Below are positions 28,725-40,285 of a stretch of 64,000 bases of DNA, one piece after another (within the stretch, counting starts at the first letter, position 1; every line of letters starts with the position of its first letter). Location of the stretch: assembly GCA_038503035.1 (NCBI GenBank), contig JAVSML010001074.1, positions 124,001 to 188,000 of the forward strand. The letters run 5' to 3'. The notes under the pieces are model-generated. The model had not been told where the DNA came from and made no database searches. It saw only the letters and a program-made list of their open reading frames with translations. The DNA comes from Crocodylus rhombifer (Eukaryota; Chordata; Crocodylia; Crocodylidae). The translations under genes were made by a program, and so were the position numbers.

Positions 28725-29599
28725 AAACAGATGGGTCACAAATACATAATACCCACAAGCTGGAAAATAAGGCCCTGTCTTAGGAACTTGTATTTCCTTT
28801 ATCACTGGTGTGCACCCCTAAGTTCAACATATTTATCCTCATGCCAGCCTGATGAGGCAGGTAAGTGCTATTAATAGCACTCCAATTTATAGATGGGAAG
28901 CTGAGACACAGGCAGGCTAAGAGACTTAACCCAGGTCACCAAAAAAGACTGTGAGAATGTGGCACTGAACCTTACTTTCCAAAGTCCTAGGTAAGCACCT
29001 TAAACAAGAGAGCACCCTACCTCTAACTTCCTTAATTCTAATAACTGCAGCTATAGTAGGTATAGAATTTTCCTCTTTAATGTACCAAATGGAAAGCATT
29101 GAAAGTATAATTAATAATAAATCTCATTATATTTTTGATACTTTCCATCTGATGCATCCAAGAGGAAAATGTTATACCTACTTTATTTCCAGTAATTGCC
29201 TACAGTTGTGTGCGTGTGTATGTGTAAATAACAAGCAAATAAACTTTTCTAGTCAGACAGCTTTATTGTCATATAGTACTTCTTGGAAATCCTAAGAAAG
29301 TAAGAGCAGAAAAAAAGAAAGAGGGCCATGATCTTCTATGGAAAAGACCTGAAGTCATCCACACCATAGCAGAAGTTCAAGGTTCCAGTAGAGGGAAGAA
29401 CAGTACTTGTAGTGTGAGCAGTGCTCCGTGTCATGAGGGTTTCTTACTGGTTCAGTGATATACTGAACCTGGGAGGGTACCAAGATACCTAAAATCATGC
29501 AGCAAAATAAATATACAACCTTCTTGAGTACTCTCTCCACTTGTCTCTCAGCAAAGATGCTCTTGTCTGGGCAGCAGCCTTCAGGAAGTGCATTTAGAA

Positions 29600-29784
29600 C
29601 AGAGGTGGGCAATTAGTTTGGGCAGAGTGCTGCTTAGTGAGTTTTGGCAAGCCATCGAGGGCTGCATGACAGGCAGCCCAGGGCAGATAAATATTAATTT
29701 TCTAAATTTTTTAGGGGCCCTGCGGGCTGTATAGAATGGCCCAGCGGGCCACATCTGGCCCCCAGGCCACATTTTGCCCACCAG
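29600..29784. mobile_element. hAT-like non-autonomous element
   Basis: The left end CAGAGGTGGGCAATTAG and right end CATTTTGCCCACCAG are inverted copies. The flanks ATTTAGAA (29592-29599) and ATTAGAAG (29785-29792) resemble a slipped 8-bp duplication. At 185 bp it has no transposase. Confidence 0.75.
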
Positions 29785-30849
29785 ATTAGAAGCATCTTTT
29801 GCATGCTCTCCAGAAGGAGAAGTCTTACAACCGGGGTGGAAGAACACACGCTTTCTTTTTCTCTTAGAAAAACCATCTCCATGATGCCAGTAAACACTCT
29901 TAGTCCCCTCACATATTATGGAACATACATAGGGAAACTGAGTAATCTGATTACAATCTAAAATATGTCTGCAACACACACACACTGAACAGTGAAAAAA
30001 ACAAAAAGTGGGCAAGCCAACCCTACACAGATTTAAATACGACTAACACAAGGATACAGAAATGGAAATGAGAGAATTGCAGAGGGGTGAATACACAAGT
30101 ATAACACAAAGGAATTCCTTGTGTTTTAAAGTCTCCATAATGCTACTTAAACCCCAGAGAAAGCTTTCCATTTTCCTCAAAACATCTTAGCTAACTGACA
30201 TTTAAATCTAAGAAAGCCAACAAGTGGCCACCACCTCAGTTTTAAGTACACAAATGTAGGCCAATTTGTGTCTGTATATGGGAGGGAGAGGCACTGCCAC
30301 AGATAAGGGACTCTAGCACTAGACCAGGAGACCTGCACCCAGTGCAGCTGCAGTGTCACTCTCCCAATGTGCTTTGGGTACTCAGGAGGCTGTGAAGTGG
30401 AACCTGCTCCAATTGAACCATTCGTGGAGTCACACTGATCACTCATGCTCTCCTTGTTCCAGGACGGACAAAGAAACATAGTTGTTTCTGCAGAGGAATG
30501 AATCAAACTGTCCCTTGAGTCCTTATGAAAAGTCTTCCCTTGCTTCAAGATCTTTTTTATTTCCTGGAGTTTCCCATTCAGTCTACCATCTTCACTGGCA
30601 GAATAAGACAGCTTCTTGTATCAGCAAGAGATTTTGACTGGTGACAATGCATTGACAGGGACTTGCAAAGTACAGCGTAGAAACTCTATTGCAATTTCTG
30701 TTTCTTTAGTAAATTCACTTATCATTCTTTTCACTCCTCTCTTCCCCTCCCCAGTTCTCCTTTGAGAGAAAATTCCTGGTATCTGATCTGTTAAAAGATT
30801 TTTCAGCAATTTTTCCCAGCTTCTTATGACTAGTTTTTGGAAATGTGAC

Positions 30850-31160
30850 CTCTAGGCTGTGTGCAGACATTTAATAACTTTACTAGAGGCAGCAGTGTGT
30901 TACTTCAACCCAACTCTGTAGCATCTGTAAAGATTAGGTACTTCAGCAGGGCTTTTAGGCACTTTTATCAAATAGCTGATCCAATCAGCTATTAGACAAG
31001 TGCCAAAAAAGCTCCACTAAAGTGCCCAATTTTACAGACATCAGGTGAGCCAGGTTGAAGTAACGTGCTGCCTCTTTTGGGCATGCATGGGGTTCAGTGT
31101 GGGAATGCACCAAGTTTAAAGTAAAGTGCCATTTTTTCTATGTCTGCAGGCACCCCTAGT
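30850..31160. mobile_element. Palindromic DNA-transposon-like repeat (copy 2)
   Basis: Same family as 14690-14960. The core GGCACTTTTATCAAATAGCTGA is followed by TCAGCTATTAGACAAGTGCC, an inverted pair, within outer GTGTGCAGACATTT / ATGTCTGCAGGC ends that are themselves inverted. Confidence 0.65.
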
Positions 31161-32639
31161 TGCTAAGGCAATTGAAGCCAAAACCAGAGGTCCACTTAGA
31201 AGACTTTAGGTGCAATATTTCTCCTGAGGTCACTTTTACAAACAGAACTGTATTTACATGATCTTAGTGTAAACCCCACAGGAATTCTTGATTCAGAATA
31301 AACTATTCAAGGAAAAAAAAAACAACTGATCCCTCTCTATCTCCTTCCCTCCCCTCCTCCCTCGTGGCCCCAATTCCTGCCTTGCAAAATAGATCAATCG
31401 CAATACTTGAAAAGTCTTCAGCCTTGCCAGTAAAGACTTCTAAGATGCCTTTAAGCTATAAGGCACTTCATAAACTTTTGGCACTAGTAATTTTAAAAGT
31501 TTGCAAATATTGATCTAAAAGGTGCCCTTTACTTTCAGGTGTGAAAGCATAAATGACTATGCAACACATTAACTCAAATGTATGCTATGAAGCACATCGA
31601 GGCAGCACTTCTACAAACAAATTCTAAAGACAGCTTTTCTTCTGCAAGGCTGTTTAAAATGCACAGGACTTGTTTGAAATGCACCAGTCCTGCCCAGAGA
31701 ACAGAACTGATTATGCATATTTCAGTGATAGCCTGGAAGCTCTATAGTCAAGAATCTTGTGGAGAGATTAGCTTCACTTCTACAAGCTCTTATACACAGG
31801 AGAGATTTAAAATAAAAACTGATCCACAGACTCTTTGCCTTATTATGTACAAAGAGGAGAAGGGACCAAATACCCAATAATTGGCAATATTTTCCTCCTC
31901 ATTAACTTTTTAATTTAGAAAAAGTAATTAGTCATGGGGCATTATTATTCCTTTTCATTACATTCCCACTGACTAAAGCATTTTTATTTTGTCTCAGCTG
32001 AACAGAGCTTAATCTGCAATTTCAGATCCTGTGATATGTTTAAGTATAGTGAAACACAGCCAAGTTGCTAACCAGTTGGTGAACTGGAACATGCTCTGAT
32101 TGGGCAATCTCAAAACCACATTCTGAATTTCCTTCACAAAAAGCCTAGCAGCTACTACCATCTTCCATCTTGCCCCAGAGCTGGGCAGATACATTTATTT
32201 CATGCACAATGTACATTGTATATACGCCTGTTCCTTACCTCTTTTTATCTAATTTAAAGCAATCAGGCACCTAGGTGACTGAATAAATGTGGATTTTAGA
32301 AATTAATACCCAATTGAAGAACTGCACATTTGATACACAGCTTGCCAAAGAATCCCTTGGAATGGACATCAGGATTGCTAAAACCTGATTTTTTTAAAAA
32401 AGAAAATAAAATAAATCAGAAATTTTAGTGAAATAATGTTTTTTGGTATAAATAGGATTTAAAAAATATTAAGTTATTACAATGTATGTATTTCTTTCTT
32501 GTTATAAATAAACCTGATTAAAATAAAATCTAAACCCAATACAAAATAGTTAAGGACTAAACTGATTATAATCTTTAAAAATATTAAAATAAAAGAATTA
32601 AAACAAAGTATCCATGAGTTTCCATCACAAACACCAAGT

Positions 32640-33640
32640 TGTAGGTTGCATGCTTTTCCAGAACAGGCGAACAACATCTAGTTTTTGAGGTCAAACTTTA
32701 TAAACATGGCACAAGAAGATGCCAGATGCAGTGTTTGAGAAGGAAACTTAGCAGCACGCAAAAAACATTAATGCAAAATCCATTAATCTGAGTCTTGATG
32801 GGTGATGCAACATCTACAATGAACCAATATGCATTTGTGTGATAGCAAAAGATGGGAGGGTATATTTTATAGAAACAACCAATACATTAGGAAACACTCA
32901 GGCAACAGAACAGTTAAATGTGGTAGCAGTACACTCCATACAGACTAAACACATATTCAAATATCAAGTGCATAACTTTGTCACAGTCAATGCTGCAAAT
33001 GTAGCAAAGATGGGAAGAAATCTAGAAGATAATGAAGGAAACCTGGAAACTTATAAAATATGGTTGCAATGTTCATTTGATGCAACTTTTAGGCAATTAT
33101 TTTAGTTCTCCAGGAAAAAAAGGAATGTGTTGCTGAAATTGCAAAATAGTTCTGTAACAACTCTTTTGCCTTCACTTCACTGAAGAGAGCATCTCCCCTA
33201 TGATGTATTAGGGAATCCAGTGATTGACTCTTTAGAGCTCTTATTTTAGAATGTCTTCAGTTTGTGAAAAAAATAGTGAAAAATGCACTGAATTATCAAA
33301 GTTAAAGTGATCAACATTTGACTAAAGATACAATTAAGACAATAAGCCAAATGTGCTGAAATCTATTTCCATAGTGTTGAACAAACTGCTGCCGTACTGT
33401 AAAATCTGTTGAAACTTTGATAGAACTTCAAGAGAAAGCTCTCTCTCAATGGAGTTAAATTGTAGACACTAAAGAAGCAGATATATCAGGTGCTTACTCC
33501 ACCTTATTGTCAATATCCTCCGGGCCAAGGTCCCAGATGAAATGCCTAACTGCTGAAGAGGAAGATAATACTATGACATGGGAAACTAACAGCCATTTAC
33601 CAATCAAGTCAACCATAGCAAGTTTCAGGGCTGGAAAACA
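32640..33640 (+). pseudogene. Decayed hAT transposase
   Basis: Around 32793-33100 the plus strand reads SLDG-stop-CNIYNEPICICVIAKDG, then FIETTNTLGNTQATEQL and NFVTVNAANVAKMGRNLED. This resembles vertebrate hAT (ZBED-like) transposases: LDGWSNV-NEPI, DT-D-SG-, VTDNAANM-KMR. Downstream, stop-ridden sequence still shows blocks such as LTPPYCQYPPG (hAT: LSPAHFLANILNP) up to about 33640. The Asp of the TDN catalytic motif is changed to Val (TVN) and many stops are present, so it is dead. It ends just before the hAT element at 33653. Borders are approximate. Confidence 0.7.
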
Positions 33641-33652
33641 ATCTATTTGAGT

Positions 33653-34644
33653 TAGAGGTACACTGATACATTGGTTCAATATTGGATTGGTACCAATATA
33701 AAGAAAACTGGCTGCGCTGGAAATTGTCCAATAAATGCCCGTGCTGCACACAGCCGCTGTACAGCACTCAGGCAGTGAGGAACAGAGCCAGCAGTATAGA
33801 GAGCTGGAAGGGGAGGGGGGAGGGAAAGTGTGTGGGGGGGCAGATTAAGGTGAGGGAGGGGACATGAGCAGGTACTGCCCAGGTGGGGAGGGGACGGTGG
33901 TGGCTGGAGCTGCAGCTTATGGAGGGGAGGCAGCTCCTGCTGCTGCTTGCACCCCAAGAGGACACGGGGGGGCATGTGCCCCCCGGATTTGCATGGGGTG
34001 AGGAGGGCTGTAGCTGAGACTGTGTGTGGCTCTTCTCAGTGGGACCTGGGCTCCAACTGGGCACCAGCAGTGCTGGGATGATGCTGCATCCACCCAAAAT
34101 TTTGCCGCAGTTCCACTCCCAGCACCACCACCGCCAGCCACAGCTCCAGCTCTTCCTGGAGTGTGGGTGGAGGCAGGGCATTATGCTGGGGCTGCACCTG
34201 GTGGCAGCGGCACTGGGAGCAGAACTGCAGTGAAATCTGGGGTGGATGCAGCATCCTCCCAGTGCCAGTGGCGCCTGTTCTGAGCTCAGCCCCCACCAAG
34301 AAGAGCCCCAGCTGCAGCTGACCCCATGCAGATCTGGGGACCACATGCCCCCCCATACCCTCCTGGGATGCAAGTAGTGGCAGGGACCACCTCCCACCAA
34401 GCCGCAGCTCCGGCCTCCCCCCCAACGCCCTACCTGGGCAACACCTGCCACTGTCCCCTCCCTCACTGTGGGGGGTGTTGATCTGCCTTCCCCCCCCCAG
34501 CACTTCACCCACTCCCTCCTCTTCCACCATACCAGAACTACCAGCTGACGGCAGCTATATCAGAAATTGGATTGGTATCAGCCAATATGCCTCCTTAAAT
34601 ACTGACCAGTATCAGCCTCAAAAATCTCTACTGGTGTACCCCTA
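33653..34644. mobile_element. GC-rich fold-back hAT-like element, complete copy
   Basis: The 992-bp element has ends TAGAGGTACACTGATA and GGTGTACCCCTA and an 8-bp duplication ATTTGAGT (33645-33652) / ATTTAAGT (34645-34652), 7 of 8 matching. Same family as 6738-7760, with mirror-image halves (GTGAGGGAGGGGAC at 33852 against GTCCCCTCCCTCAC near 34454). The long Ser/Pro/Cys-rich frames inside (up to 246 codons) arise from GC-rich composition. Confidence 0.88.
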
Positions 34645-34699
34645 ATTTAAGTACATGTTTGCTGCTCATGGTTTGTTTTTTTGCTGGAAAAACTGTCCC

Positions 34700-36262
34700 C
34701 CTCTTCTAGTCTATGAAAAAAATGTGCAAGGAGAGGATAATCTCCACCCTAGAGTTCTAAAGGAACTGGCTGAGGTCATTGCAAGTCCCCTGGCACAACT
34801 TTACAAGCACTCGTGGTGCTCTGGTGAGGTACCGGAGGACTGGAAGAGGGCCAATGTGGTCCCCATCTTCAAAAAAGGCAGGAAGGAGGACCTGGGAAAC
34901 TATAAGCCAGTTAGTCTTACCTCGATCCTAGGCAAGCTGTTCGAGAAAATTATGCTGGCACACATCCAGGAGGGGCCAGCAGGGGACTGCATACTTAGGG
35001 GCAACCAACATGGGTTCATCAGTGGCAGGTCCTGTCAGACCAACCTGGTGGCCTTTTACGATCAGATCACCAGATCATTAGATGCAGGGGTAGCAGTGGA
35101 TATAGTCTTCCTGGACTTCCGGAAGGCTTTTGACACTGACTCTCACCCCGTTCTCATTAAGAAACTGGGGGGCTGTGGTGTAGACACCCACACAGTCAAA
35201 TGGGTCACCAACTGGCTGGTGGGCCGCACCCAGAGGGTGGTAGTGGATGGGTCCTTCTCAACCTGGAAGGACGTGGGCAGTGGGGTTCCGCAGGGCTCGG
35301 TCCTCAGGCCCGCACTGTTCAACACCTTCATCAGTGATCTGGATGAGGGGGTAAAAAGCACCCTGTTCAAATTTGCTGATGACACTAAGACGTGGGGGGA
35401 CGTGGGCACACTGGAAGGATGCAACAGGCTATAATCAGACCTAGATAGGTTACAAGGGTGGGCAGATGAGAATAGGATGGGTTTCAACACAGACAAGTGC
35501 AAGGTGATGCACCTCGGGAGGAACAACTGGCACCATACCTACAGGTTAGGGAACTCCCCCCTTGTCAGCACGGAGGCGGAAAGAGATCTGGGGGTCATCA
35601 TTGACTCCAAGATGAACATGGGCCGGCAGTGTGGAGAGGCAGTTAGGAAGGCCAACCGCACCTTGTCATGCATCCACAGATGCATCTCGAGCAGGTCCAA
35701 AGAGGTGATCCTCCCCCTCTATGCGGCACTGGTCAGGCTGCAGCTGGAGTATTGTGTCCAGTTCTGGGCGCTGCACTTCAAGAGGGATGTTGACATCATG
35801 GAGAGGGTCCAGAGGAGGGCCACTCGTAAGATCAGGGGACAACAGGGCAGGCCCTATGAGGAGAGGCTACGGGACCTGAACCTGTTCAGCCTCCAAAAGA
35901 GAAGGCTGAGGGGGGATCTTGTGGCCTGTTATAAACTAGTCAGGGGGGATCAGCAGGCACTGTGGGAGTCACTGTTCCCCTGAGCACTGCCAGGAGTGAC
36001 CAGGAATAACGGTCACAAGCTGGCAGAGGGTAGGTTTAGGTTAGATATCAGGAGGCGCTACTTCACAGTCAGGGCGGCTAGGATCTGGAACCAGCTTCCA
36101 AGAGAAGTGGTGCAGGCTCCTGCCCTGGGGGGTTTTAAGAGGAGGTTAGATGAACATCTTGCTGGGGTCATTTGACCCCAGTATTCTTTCCTGCCATGGC
36201 AGGGGGTCAGACTAGATGATCTACTCAGGTCCCTTCCGACCCTAGAAACTATGAAACTATAA
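34700..36262 (+). mobile_element. CR1 LINE, 5'-truncated, well preserved
   Basis: One frame runs from about 34730 to the natural stop at 36173-36175 and encodes the reverse-transcriptase and C-terminal part of CR1 ORF2. Visible are VPIFKKG, NYKPVSLTSILGK, the QHGFISGRSCQTNL block, VDIVFLDFRKAFD, GVPQGSVL, and the intact active-site box FADDTK (35372-35389). Only two in-frame stops break it (TAA at 35432-35434 replacing a Gln, TGA at 35981-35983), with no frameshift. The tail carries the CR1 hallmark near GGTCAGACTAGATGATCTAC and ends CTATGAAACTATAA. Confidence 0.92.
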
Positions 36263-36299
36263 CTTCTACCAGTTTTGAAAGCATGAAGGACAGCCCAAG

Positions 36300-36560
36300 C
36301 AACTTGAGATGCTAATTCTTGAAAAACAGGCAAATAGGAAGTGGGGGGGGGGGGATGCATTTTAATTAGAGTGGCTCTCAGGAGCTGCTCTAATGACAGC
36401 ATCTTGTGTATTCAGCATCCCACATTTCAAAATGATGGTGGGGGTGCTTTAACTAAAGCTTTTTCAATAAACCTTAGTTAAAGCTCCTCCACCACCATTT
36501 TCAAACATGGGACACTGAATACATGGGACACTGCAGCACTCTGGAGTGTCAGAGCACATT
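36300..36560. mobile_element. Palindromic element, ATGGTGGTGGGGGTGC family (copy 1)
   Basis: The centre reads AAAATGATGGTGGGGGTGCT, TTAACTAAAGC, a short spacer, then TTAGTTAAAGCTCCTCCACC and ACCATTTT, i.e. inverted halves. Outer parts (TTTTAATTAGAGTGGCTCTC and GACACTGAATACATGGGA) are shared with 43180-43525, 53220-53545 and 59605-59878. No coding capacity. Confidence 0.75.
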
Positions 36561-37735
36561 TAAAAGTGCCCTTAAATTTCAGTCACTTTCACTTAAACAT
36601 ATTCACTCATTTTTCCAAATTAACCTGAAATAATTTGCCAACTACAGTTAATCTCTTTGTTCTGCAACTTAGTTAGTTGCATACATACAGCATATTCTGA
36701 CAAGGTAAGGTTTATTTACTCAAAACATTTATGGTTGCTTAGTTTAATAAAAAAAATGTATATGCCATTTACCATTTCTATTACCATCCTAATACAGCTG
36801 CCGTATACAAAATAAAAAGTTGAACATCCAGTAAATAAGCACTATTTTGTTGACAATTTTCTAACCTTTCTTAGTAAAACAGGACTAATGAGAATCTAAA
36901 TATATTAAGGAATTGATTGAATACAGGTCTATAGTTGTTAGTGTACCCTGCTACATAGAAAAAATTATACCAAACGGTCATACCTATCAATGAGAAACTA
37001 CTCTTCTTTACAAAATAAGTGAAATACAAGTTGAAAAGTTATTTAAAATGGATTCTTTTTAAATGAAGCTTTTCCACTTTGTGATTTAAATCACGATTTA
37101 GATAGCTGGTTAAACTACCTTGATTTAAACCCACACTGATAGGCACTCACTAAAGTCCTGTGGTAAACTTACTGAAACTGAAGGATTGAAATGGCACTCA
37201 AAGTTGACCTTGGGCTGAGAGCACATAGCAGTGGTTCTCTACAGAAGAAGCTACCCCTAACTCACACTCCACTGAGACACCTGAATTGGCAAGTTTATCT
37301 GTCAAAGTATGTGAGGCTTTCTAGGGTGCCTGGACAGGGAACTGGTTTGGTACAACTCCACTGCAGTGTAAATGTAAATCTTTTGCTTTGGCAAAATCCC
37401 AATAGAGGACAGAGGTGTTTATAGCCTTTGACATGGCTGTGTCCTTAGATACAAGATGGTGCATCCTTTGTCTGTTTCTCTTCCTTGAAAATGCTTAACT
37501 TTGTACTTTTAACTCAGAACATTTTTCTAGGAACTAGTCACCCAGAACAAAACCACTCAGTGTTCCAAAATTAATACCAAGAAAGCAAATTGAAGTTTTA
37601 TGGGTTTTCTAATTCTTGCTCTGCATTTGAATGGCACTTGCATTTATGATAGCAATAGCAGTTCTTGATTTAAGTTCATGTCCATCATTAGCCATTTTTT
37701 ATATCTGTAAGATCTAAAACCACCTATATCCAGAC

Positions 37736-37867
37736 CTTAAGTTGCTCATCCACAACTCTTGTGACTTCCCCAGCCATGGATTCTAACGTCTCCTGTATTG
37801 GATTGGATAACGAACCATTCACTGCTGCCCAAGAAGGTCCACCGAGGTGGTATAAGTTCGGCAACAA
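37736..37867 (-). CDS. CARMIL1: CARMIL1 exon: helical dimerisation domain, part 2
   Basis: The exon is 132 nt in phase 0-0, 44 residues, beginning [13 protein letters not shown], passing through [16 protein letters not shown] and ending VDEQLK (residues 189-232). Acceptor is TTTGTTTTACAG. The donor reads AAG|GTCTGG, which is weaker than the other donors of this gene. The Gly/Pro/Ser-containing loop and the following helix match the central part of the CARMIL dimerisation domain. Confidence 0.94.
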
Positions 37868-38470
37868 CTGTAAAACAAAGCCAACAATTTGAAAAATTAG
37901 CCTTTCTGGTGATTATCTTCAAATCTAGAAAAACAGATGAAAAAAATGCATTCATTTTAACATTCTTTATTTAACATTCTGAATAAAAACCAGTTCGGAT
38001 AACATGGGGAAAAGGTGAGTTCTTATCAATCCATAAAGATTGACTTTTATATTTCCTTTATATTTACACCCTTCCCCCCAACATATATACACACATACAT
38101 ATCCTAATATAATAAAAGGTTTAGTCTGTCTGTCTCTCTGTCTGTAATGCTCTTGGAGCACTCTGATTGGTTACTGAAACAACGAATCACAGTACTGCAA
38201 GGATGTTCTGGAGAAGGTGGCGGCAGCAAGCTTCCCCCACTCCCCCAGCCCCATAGTGGCGTGGGGCTGGTGGGTTAGGGTTGGCAAGCTTCCCCTCCCA
38301 CCCATCCCTGCCCACCCTCCCTTCCTCATCATTCTTGATGGGCAATTTGCTAGTATACACACACACAAATAAATATAAAGAACTAAATCAGGGCTATAGT
38401 TCTTTAATCAAACCATTTTATATTAAACTGTGATCCATGTAACCAGTATATAGTGCTTGGAAGTTCTTAC
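37868..38470. other. CARMIL1 short intron with Helitron-like insert
   Basis: A 603-bp intron between two helical-domain exons. About 40% of it is the Helitron-like element 38102-38353; the rest is plain AT-rich intron. Confidence 0.85.
38102..38353 (+). mobile_element. Helitron-like non-autonomous element
   Basis: It starts TCCTAATATAATAAAAGG, very like the 5' end of HeliBat-type vertebrate Helitrons, and ends GGGCAATTTGCTAG. The TC...CTAG ends sit between a host A (38101) and T (38354) with no target duplication, as Helitrons do. The interior has a CTGTCTGTCT run and a GC-rich CT stretch. No Rep/helicase ORF; at 252 bp it is non-autonomous. A clear hairpin before the CTAG end was not seen, which lowers confidence. 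Confidence 0.65.
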
Positions 38471-38599
38471 TGTTTTCGAGTTCTTAGCATCCCGCATAAG
38501 CCTTTCTGCAGATTTTAGATCTTCCTGTACAGCATCCACACCACAGTTTCTTAAAGAGTTGAGATGATCTTGTACTTTAACACATATTCTGTCAATCAT
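38471..38599 (-). CDS. CARMIL1: CARMIL1 exon: helical dimerisation domain, part 1
   Basis: The exon is 129 nt in phase 0-0 and encodes 43 residues starting [18 protein letters not shown] and ending AKNSKT (residues 146-188). Acceptor is TTCTTCTTTAG, donor GTAAGAAC. Heptad-like hydrophobic spacing (I-I-V-V-L-L) suits the helical dimerisation domain of CARMIL proteins, which holds the dimer together at the membrane. A Helitron-like element lies in the short intron just downstream. Confidence 0.94.
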
Positions 38600-38698
38600 C
38601 TAAAGAAGAAAAAAAGATGAGAAATATTAGAAGCAAAGGAAGAAAATAGATTATTTGCAAAGAAGTGGTGCTGATGAAACACAAAGCTAAGTTTCACT

Positions 38699-39640
38699 CA
38701 ATTCATAGATGCTAGGGTCAGAAGGGACATCAACAGATCGAGTCCGACCTCCTGCCTGGGCAGGAAAGAGTGTTGGGGTCAGATGACCCCAGCCAGATGC
38801 CTATCCAGCTTTCTTGTAAAGATCCCCAAGGTAGGGAAGAGCACCACCTCCCTTGGAAGCCCCTGCCAAATTTTGGTCACCCTTACTATGAAGACATTTT
38901 TCCTGATATCTAGCCTAAATCTGCTCTCTGTCCGTTTGTGACCATTGTTCCTTGTTACTCCAAAAGGCGCCCTTGTGAATAGAGCATCTGTGATCCCTTG
39001 CTGCGTCCCCCTAATGAATTTGTAGGCAGCCACAGGATCACCTCTCAGCCTTCTCTTGTGGAAGCTGAAGAGGTCTAGGTCCCTCAGTCTCTCCTCATAG
39101 GGCTTGTCCTGTAAGCCCCTGATCATACAAGTGGCCCTCCTCTGGACCCTCTTGGGTCTATCAACATCCTACTTGAAGTGTGGCACCCAAAACTGGATGC
39201 AGTACTCCAACTGCGGTCTGACCAATGCTGCATAGAGGGGAAGTATCCTCTCCTTGGATCTATTCATCATACATCTGCTGATGCATGATAAAGTGCGGTT
39301 AGCTTTGCTGATGATTCATCACACTGATGACTCATGCTCATCTTGGAGTCCACTATGACTCCAAGATCCCTTTTTGCTTCTGTGCTGCTGAGAGGGTCAC
39401 TTCCCAGCCAGTAAGTGTCCTAGTTATTTTTGAGCTCTAGGTGCAGCACTCAGCACTTGTCCTTGTACTGTATCCTATTGTGTACTGCTCACTTTTCTAA
39501 CCTGTCCAGGTCGGCCTGAAATCGTTTCCCACCCTCTGGAGTGTGCACTTCACCCCACAATTTAGTATTGCCCACAAACTTGAACACAGTACAATTCACA
39601 TGCACATCCAGTCCAGATTCCAGATCTAAATGAACATGAT
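38699..39640 (-). mobile_element. CR1 LINE 3' half, decayed
   Basis: On the minus strand the frame at 38779-39126 reads GLQDKPYEERLRDLDLFSFH and continues to HLAGVI-stop, the conserved C-terminus of CR1 ORF2. Upstream, 39489-39640 reads SGLDVHVNCTVFKFVGNTKL, in which the FADD active site is degraded to FVGN. Frameshifts separate the parts. The 3' tail at 38699-38800 has the typical AGGGTCAGAAGGGAC and GGGGTCAGATGACCCC motifs. Confidence 0.9.
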
Positions 39641-40129
39641 GGTATTTGCTGTTAGGACCTGAAGCTCTCAAATGTATGTTTAGAGCCCATGTGAGTACAA
39701 ATGTTTCTGATATAAAAATATTTTTTCTACTATAGGAAAAAAAGTTGCAAGTAATAACATGAGGTACCACTTTTCCTCTTTTCTTTTGTTCTTCCTACAG
39801 CTAAAGTTAGCTGGGTAGTGTGGGAGGGGGTGGGAAAAAGGGAATATACACAAAATACTTTGAGATCTAAAACATGGGTGTAAAGATTATTGAGCCGTTG
39901 TCAGTAACACTACATTGCCCTACAGTCAGTCCAGACACTAGTGATAATTTATTTCTGCTTTCTGAACAAATCATTATTGAGCATGATTTGCAAATATTTT
40001 CAAAGTAGTAAACATTTCCAATCAAAGAACACTGGTTTAGACATACGTCTATCAAAACAAAAATCTGCTTTCACAATCTTTCATCATTTAAATTTGAATT
40101 AGTGTTGCATTTGATACAAGGGTTCAGGG

Positions 40130-40285
40130 GTGCATTTGGTAGCCATGTTGGTCTGAAACAAAAAGAAACGCAAAACTCTAGAACTCCTGGTTCAGAGATG
40201 ATACTTGAACAAGATAATTTTTTGTGATTTCTCAGTTGGTCTAATAAAAGATATCGTCTGTGAATCAAGAGTTCTAGAGTTTTGC
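40130..40285. repeat. Hairpin-bearing interspersed repeat
   Basis: The arms at 40170-40203 and 40252-40285 are inverted copies with about 31 of 34 positions matching (GCAAAACTCTAGAACTCCTG against its complement at the right end). In the loop is TCAGTTGGTCTAATAAAAGA, and upstream GTAGCCATGTTGGTCTGAAA, both motifs of a widespread sauropsid repeat. Class unassigned. Confidence 0.7.

Larger units (their letters stand above)
27481..37735. other. CARMIL1 intron, about 10 kb
   Basis: It contains hAT-like pieces (28560-28724, 29600-29784), a palindromic repeat (30850-31160), a decayed hAT transposase (32640-33640), a fold-back hAT element (33653-34644), a CR1 copy (34700-36262) and a palindromic element (36300-36560). 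Stretches 27490-28500, 29790-30850, 31170-32630 and 36570-37735 hold nothing I recognise. Confidence 0.85.

Noticed and set aside
33768..34508. A 246-codon open frame on the minus strand
   Set aside because: It lies wholly inside the GC-rich fold-back hAT element, is low-complexity (Ser, Pro, Cys, Gly), and overlaps equally long frames on the other strand. GC-rich sequence simply lacks stops.
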